From Clostridiales bacterium (GTDB lineage Bacteria; Bacillota; Clostridia; Saccharofermentanales; Saccharofermentanaceae): a DNA stretch of 16,732 nt. Within the stretch, counting starts at the first letter, position 1. Each line of letters starts with the position of its first letter. The notes under the pieces are model-generated. The model was not told the DNA's origin and ran no database searches. It worked only from the letters and a program-made list of their open reading frames with translations. The position numbers were made by a program, and so were the translations under genes. Shown here in pieces: positions 13,947-16,732 of the stretch. The stretch is taken from assembly GCA_017612755.1 (NCBI GenBank), contig JAGAFH010000006.1, forward strand, positions 1-16,732. The letters run 5' to 3'.

Positions 13947-15304
13947 CCTTTTTTAAGTTTTTTTATCCTTAATGCAAAAGCTAAGAGAATAAACACAGCG
14001 CAGACAGTCCAGATTATGGGCTCGCATATTACTATGCCCAGATATCCCAGCATAACGGAGAGTTTTTTCGCGGTGATGACCTTAAGGATAAGCTCCATGG
14101 CGCTGGCTATCAGAGGTACATATTTTCCGCCGATGCCCTGAAGGGTGTTCCTTGTTATCAGGACGACAGAGAGCACAAAGTAGAAGGGCAGATCGAACTT
14201 CAGATAGAAGGCCGCAGTATCTATGACCTCCGCATTGGAGGAACCTGACACGAGCCTGATCAGAAGAGGCCCTATCGTATAGACCATCAGTATGAGGAGC
14301 GCATCAAGGACAAAGGAACAGATCATGGTCTTTCTTAAGCCTTCCTTGACCCTGTCGAACTTGCCGGCACCGTAGTTCTGACCCCCGAAGGTGGCCATGG
14401 CGGTAGCAAGGGTGCCCACCATCATCATGCAGGGTTCAGAGAGTTTTCTTGCCATGGTATGGGCTTCGATGATCTCAGGCCCGAATCCGTTTATGGCGCT
14501 CTGAAGGATCAGGGTGCCTATATTTACGATGGAGAACATGAGCGCGAAGGCGAGACCTGAAGTAAAAAGGTCCGCGAGTATGGGCTTTGACAGCACCATA
14601 TCCTTCCGGCTGATGTGAAGTTCCGGTACCCTGATCATGATATAGACCAGTGCTATGAGGGCTGATACGGCCTGGGAAGCTGCAGTGGCAAAAGCCGCCC
14701 CGGGAAGTCCCCAGTGAAACTTCCTGATAAACAGAAGGTCCAGGCAGATATTGAGTGTGACCGATACAACCAGGATGTAAAGGGGAGTCCTGGAATCGCC
14801 GATGGCCCTCAGAAGTCCGGAGAGGATATTATAAGAGAAGGAAAAGCACACCAGGAGGATGACCACGGATATATAGCCGTAGGCCATGTCGTAAAGGGAC
14901 TCCGGCACGTTTAGAAGCCGGTTCATAAGAGGTCTGATGGAAAGAAAACCGGCCACCGTTATGAATGCGCCCCAGGCGATACCGATAAAGAGGGTATTCG
15001 CCACTGCCGTCTTAAGCTTCTTTTCGTCCTGGGCGCCGAAGTGCTTTGACACTACCAGGGAAAAGCCGTTGCCCATTCCGAAAAGAAGGGAATTAAAAAG
15101 GCCGAAGATGGTAGATACGGAACCGATGGCGGACAGGGCATCATCGCCTAAGGAGTGGCCGATGATGGATATATCAGTCAGGTTATAAAACTGCTGGAGG
15201 ATATTGCTCAGGTAGATGGGCAGTGCAAAAAGAAGGATCACCTTCAGCGGATCGCCTTTTGTAAGATCGGTTATATTGTTCTTTTTTCCAACTGCCGTAC
15301 TCAT
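13937..15304 (-). CDS. MATE family multidrug/metabolite exporter
   Basis: Cation-coupled efflux protein of the MATE (NorM/DinF) family, 455 aa with about twelve hydrophobic segments. N-terminal NLTDISIIGHSLGDDALSAIGSVS and, at the matching place in the second half, MARKLSEP-MMMVGTLATAMATFGGQNYGAGK are typical of the two pseudo-symmetric halves. The first possible ATG (minus strand, 15313-15311) leaves only one or two bases to the ribosome site; the second ATG (15304-15302) sits about ten bases from AAGGAT, so it is preferred. The gene is transcribed against the phosphonate/polymer operon and tail-overlaps manA. Its own promoter lies in the intergenic region shared with the HD gene. Exported substrate is unknown, and there is no direct evidence that it serves the neighbouring pathway. 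Confidence 0.92.
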   Translation of the reverse strand: MSTAVGKKNNITDLTKGDPLKVILLFALPIYLSNILQQFYNLTDISIIGHSLGDDALSAIGSVSTIFGLFNSLLFGMGNGFSLVVSKHFGAQDEKKLKTAVANTLFIGIAWGAFITVAGFLSIRPLMNRLLNVPESLYDMAYGYISVVILLVCFSFSYNILSGLLRAIGDSRTPLYILVVSVTLNICLDLLFIRKFHWGLPGAAFATAASQAVSALIALVYIMIRVPELHISRKDMVLSKPILADLFTSGLAFALMFSIVNIGTLILQSAINGFGPEIIEAHTMARKLSEPCMMMVGTLATAMATFGGQNYGAGKFDRVKEGLRKTMICSFVLDALLILMVYTIGPLLIRLVSGSSNAEVIDTAAFYLKFDLPFYFVLSVVLITRNTLQGIGGKYVPLIASAMELILKVITAKKLSVMLGYLGIVICEPIIWTVCAVFILLAFALRIKKLKKGQV

Positions 15305-15314
15305 GTTTCGCATT

Positions 15315-15320
15315 ATCCTT
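15315..15320 (-). promoter_or_regulatory. Ribosome binding site deciding the MATE start
   Basis: On the minus strand AAGGAT lies ten bases before the ATG at 15304-15302 but only one base before the alternative ATG at 15313-15311. It is also one arm of a perfect 6-bp inverted repeat with a 4-nt loop (15315-15330) that could partly mask it. Confidence 0.6.
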
Positions 15321-15364
15321 ATTAAAGGATTATTAATCTATCACATCCATAATAAAATTGTCAC

Positions 15365-15380
15365 ATTTTTCACGAAAAAT
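15365..15380. promoter_or_regulatory. Palindrome in divergent promoter region, candidate operator
   Basis: ATTTTTC-AC-GAAAAAT is a perfect 7-bp inverted repeat with a 2-bp centre. It ends 4 bp before the -35 box of the HD gene promoter. Two copies of TCACAT (15341-15346 and 15361-15366) start exactly 20 bp apart beside it. A regulator site is an inference; AT-rich intergenic DNA can contain such symmetry by chance. Confidence 0.35.
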
Positions 15381-15384
15381 TTTC

Positions 15385-15412
15385 TTGAAAAAACCGGGGC
15401 GTGCTGTATCAT
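15385..15412 (+). promoter_or_regulatory. Sigma-A promoter for the HD/Nudix unit
   Basis: TTGAAA (15385-15390) and TATCAT (15407-15412) are separated by 16 bp, each one or two mismatches from consensus. The HD gene's ribosome site (AGAGG, 15431-15435) and TTG start follow within 33 bp, so the leader would be short. Confidence 0.65.
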
Positions 15413-15444
15413 CAGTTTAGTGACCTGAAGAGAGGCGGAAACAG

Positions 15445-16011
15445 TTGGCAGAGTTAGTAAGTGAATACAAGATCGCAAAAGAGATCTATGAACACGGTAA
15501 AGAGATAATCCTTACAGATGAGGCTCAGGAGATGAAGAAGTTCACCCAGCACGGTGATACTTCTGTTTTTGAGCATGCTGTTTCCGTTGCCAAGTACAGT
15601 CTCATATATGCCATCGCTTTTGAGAAGATCTTCGGGAAGGAACTGGATAAGAAGAGCCTTGTAAGGGGCGCGCTCCTTCACGACTATTTTCTTTACGACT
15701 GGCACGAGAAACATAAGGGCCACGGGCTTCACGGCTTTACCCATCCCAGGACCGCTGCCGACAATGCAGACAGGGATTTTGATCTTAACGACCGGGAGAA
15801 GGATATCATCAGTAAGCACATGTTCCCTCTTACTCCCATCCCGCCCAAGCACATCGAGAGTGCCATCGTATGTATCGCTGACAAGTGGTGTGCTATCTGT
15901 GAGACATTTAAGATAGATATATCATCTTATATTATATACAGGATCAATTTCCGTTTTGACCTGGTGAGAGGAAATATCAGGATCGGCAGGGAGAGCCACG
16001 CCCTCAAGTGA
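15445..16011 (+). CDS. HD-domain phosphohydrolase
   Basis: A 188-aa soluble protein of the HD superfamily, metal-dependent phosphohydrolases. Ligand candidates in order are H44 (SVFEHAVSVAKYS), H79-D80 (RGALLHDYFLYDW), H100 (GFTHPR), H125 (SKHMFPL) and D146 (IADKWCA). The substrate is not identifiable: relatives range from nucleotidases to signalling-nucleotide hydrolases. Translation begins at TTG 15445, nine bases after AGAGG; the next in-frame ATG (codon 30) would cut into the domain. Its stop overlaps the GTG start of the Nudix gene, so the two form an operon. Pairing of two predicted nucleotide-cleaning enzymes hints at housekeeping, but no specific pathway is supported. Confidence 0.87.
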   Translation: MAELVSEYKIAKEIYEHGKEIILTDEAQEMKKFTQHGDTSVFEHAVSVAKYSLIYAIAFEKIFGKELDKKSLVRGALLHDYFLYDWHEKHKGHGLHGFTHPRTAADNADRDFDLNDREKDIISKHMFPLTPIPPKHIESAIVCIADKWCAICETFKIDISSYIIYRINFRFDLVRGNIRIGRESHALK

Positions 16012-16481
16012 GTTCCGTACCTACCACTTTGTGCTACATCAGAAGGGGAAAGGATATCCTCTTCATCATCAAAGCTTCCAAAGGAAACATGAATGACGGT
16101 CTCTGGCTTGGTATCGGAGGTCATATCGAAAAGGGCGAGTCCCCGGAAGAATGTATCATCCGTGAGATAGGCGAAGAGACCGGCATTGAACCGGCTGAAC
16201 TTTCAGGTCTCAGACAGAGAGGGATCGTCTATTTCGAAAATGACAGATGTGACGACGAGACCATGTATGTCTTTGAGGCGGAGTATACAGGAAGCAAGGA
16301 TGTTACTTCATATCCCTGCGACGAGGGAGAGCTCCGCTGGGCGGATGTTAAAGATGTGTATGGACTTCCCATCTGGGAAGGGGATAAAGAGATATTTAAA
16401 TGCCTGTTCGAAAGCTGTGAAAACTTCACTTTAAAACTGATCTACGAGGGGTATGATCTCGTAAAAACAGTCAGGCTTTAA
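16008..16481 (+). CDS. Nudix hydrolase, MutT/8-oxo-dGTP diphosphatase-like
   Basis: A 157-aa Nudix protein. The full Nudix box is present at residues 38-60: G38, E44, then REIGEETGI (R52, E53, E56, E57, G59). The preceding sequence GLWLGIGGHIEKGES resembles the MutT/8-oxo-dGTPase subgroup, which removes oxidised nucleotides, but Nudix substrate prediction from sequence is weak. Start is GTG 16008, overlapping the HD stop by four bases; the ribosome site AGGGAG at 15988-15993 is 14 bases away, rather long, so coupling probably helps initiation. No terminator hairpin is visible after the stop, and the rRNA promoter begins 39 bases later. Confidence 0.9.
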   Translation: MSSVPTTLCYIRRGKDILFIIKASKGNMNDGLWLGIGGHIEKGESPEECIIREIGEETGIEPAELSGLRQRGIVYFENDRCDDETMYVFEAEYTGSKDVTSYPCDEGELRWADVKDVYGLPIWEGDKEIFKCLFESCENFTLKLIYEGYDLVKTVRL

Positions 16482-16519
16482 ATATTAAGAAAATTATATA
16501 AAAACATTACAAAAAATCT
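16480..16519 (+). promoter_or_regulatory. AT-rich upstream (UP-like) element of rRNA promoter
   Basis: About 40 nt of nearly pure A/T with phased A-tracts directly precede the -35 box, as is usual for strong rRNA promoters that contact the RNA polymerase alpha subunit. Confidence 0.5.
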
Positions 16520-16520
16520 C

Positions 16521-16549
16521 TTGACATTATAGGGTGAACGAGATATGAT
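16521..16549 (+). promoter_or_regulatory. rRNA operon promoter
   Basis: TTGACA (16521-16526, perfect consensus) and TATGAT (16544-16549, one mismatch) are spaced exactly 17 bp. Transcription would begin near 16556, giving a leader of about 146 nt before mature 16S rRNA. Confidence 0.9.
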
Positions 16550-16701
16550 ACTTGAGCACTTTGCGAAAGGGAGACCCGGAGCGAAGGGGCACGGATCTTG
16601 AAAATTGAACAGAATGCAGAACTTGAAACAACGAGCCTGAAGTTGATTCATAACGAATTGAGTTTAGTAAAGTAATTAAGAGCCAAAAGGCTCTCAGATT
16701 T
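16550..16701 (+). other. rRNA operon leader
   Basis: Untranslated leader between the promoter and 16S. The segment around 16599-16614 (TTGAAAATTGAACAG) is of the kind conserved ahead of 16S genes in Firmicutes and probably belongs to the antitermination/processing signals. No ORF is supported here. Confidence 0.7.
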
Positions 16702-16703
16702 TT
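16679..16703 (+). terminator. Terminator-like hairpin in the rRNA leader
   Basis: AGAGCC-AAAA-GGCTCT (16679-16694) forms a 6-bp GC-containing stem with a tetraloop, followed four bases later by five T residues. It sits directly before the mature 16S end. It may be a weak attenuator overridden by rRNA antitermination, or simply part of a processing stalk. Confidence 0.4.
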
Positions 16704-16732
16704 ATTTGAGAGTTTGATCCTGGCTCAGGATG
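16702..16732 (+). rRNA. 16S ribosomal RNA, 5' end only
   Basis: AGAGTTTGATCCTGGCTCAG at 16709-16728 is the universal 16S 5' sequence (E. coli positions 8-27), followed by GATG as in Clostridia. Position 1 by this numbering falls at 16702. The gene continues beyond the window. Confidence 0.97.

Noticed and set aside
13949..13964. T-runs after manA as an intrinsic terminator
   Set aside because: No GC-rich hairpin precedes them, and they are the lysine codons at the C-terminus of the MATE gene read on the other strand.
15305..15313. First ATG of the MATE gene (three residues longer)
   Set aside because: AAGGAT would be only one base from this ATG, too close for initiation; the second ATG has ideal spacing.

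Overview
The window reads as chromosomal DNA of a low-to-mid-GC Gram-positive bacterium of the class Clostridia, probably Lachnospiraceae or a rumen/gut relative. This rests on purine-rich Shine-Dalgarno sites, GTG/TTG starts, a consensus sigma-A rRNA promoter and a 16S start typical of Clostridia. No phage, transposon, CRISPR or tRNA sequence was seen.

Region 1 (3-13946, plus strand) is one tightly packed gene run with gaps of at most about 40 nt and several stop/start overlaps. Its promoter must lie before the window. In order it encodes: the C-terminal two thirds of a phosphoenolpyruvate mutase; a LicC/PntC-type cytidylyltransferase; two paralogous membrane-anchored CDP-glycerol-glycerophosphotransferase-family proteins; three consecutive paralogs of about 920 aa, each joining a YidC/Oxa1-like membrane domain, further transmembrane segments and an extracellular alkaline-phosphatase/sulfatase-superfamily domain (the LtaS/EptA type of phospho-transferase); a polyprenyl-phosphate-sugar-synthase-like GT2 enzyme; and class I mannose-6-phosphate isomerase.

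A coherent reading, which is inference, is a cell-surface phosphonate polymer locus. PEP mutase makes the C-P bond, the cytidylyltransferase activates a phosphonate such as 2-aminoethylphosphonate as its CMP ester, the TagB/TagF-like enzymes transfer CMP-activated units at the inner membrane face, and the three membrane phosphotransferases act outside the membrane. ManA and the GT2 enzyme would supply sugar. The most unusual element is the triplicated YidC-like/phosphotransferase fusion: the groove arginine of true insertases is replaced by asparagine in all three copies, and the first two copies share an almost identical 560-nt block inside otherwise diverged genes.

Region 2 (13937-15304, minus strand) is a MATE-family exporter, convergent with and overlapping the end of manA by 10 nt. 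A divergent intergenic region (15305-15444) holds a good promoter, a palindrome and a spaced direct repeat.

Region 3 (15445-16481, plus strand) is a two-gene unit, an HD-domain phosphohydrolase and a Nudix hydrolase overlapping by 4 nt. It is followed without a visible terminator by an rRNA operon: AT-rich upstream element, perfectly spaced promoter, leader with a small hairpin plus U-tract, and the first bases of 16S rRNA, which runs off the window end.
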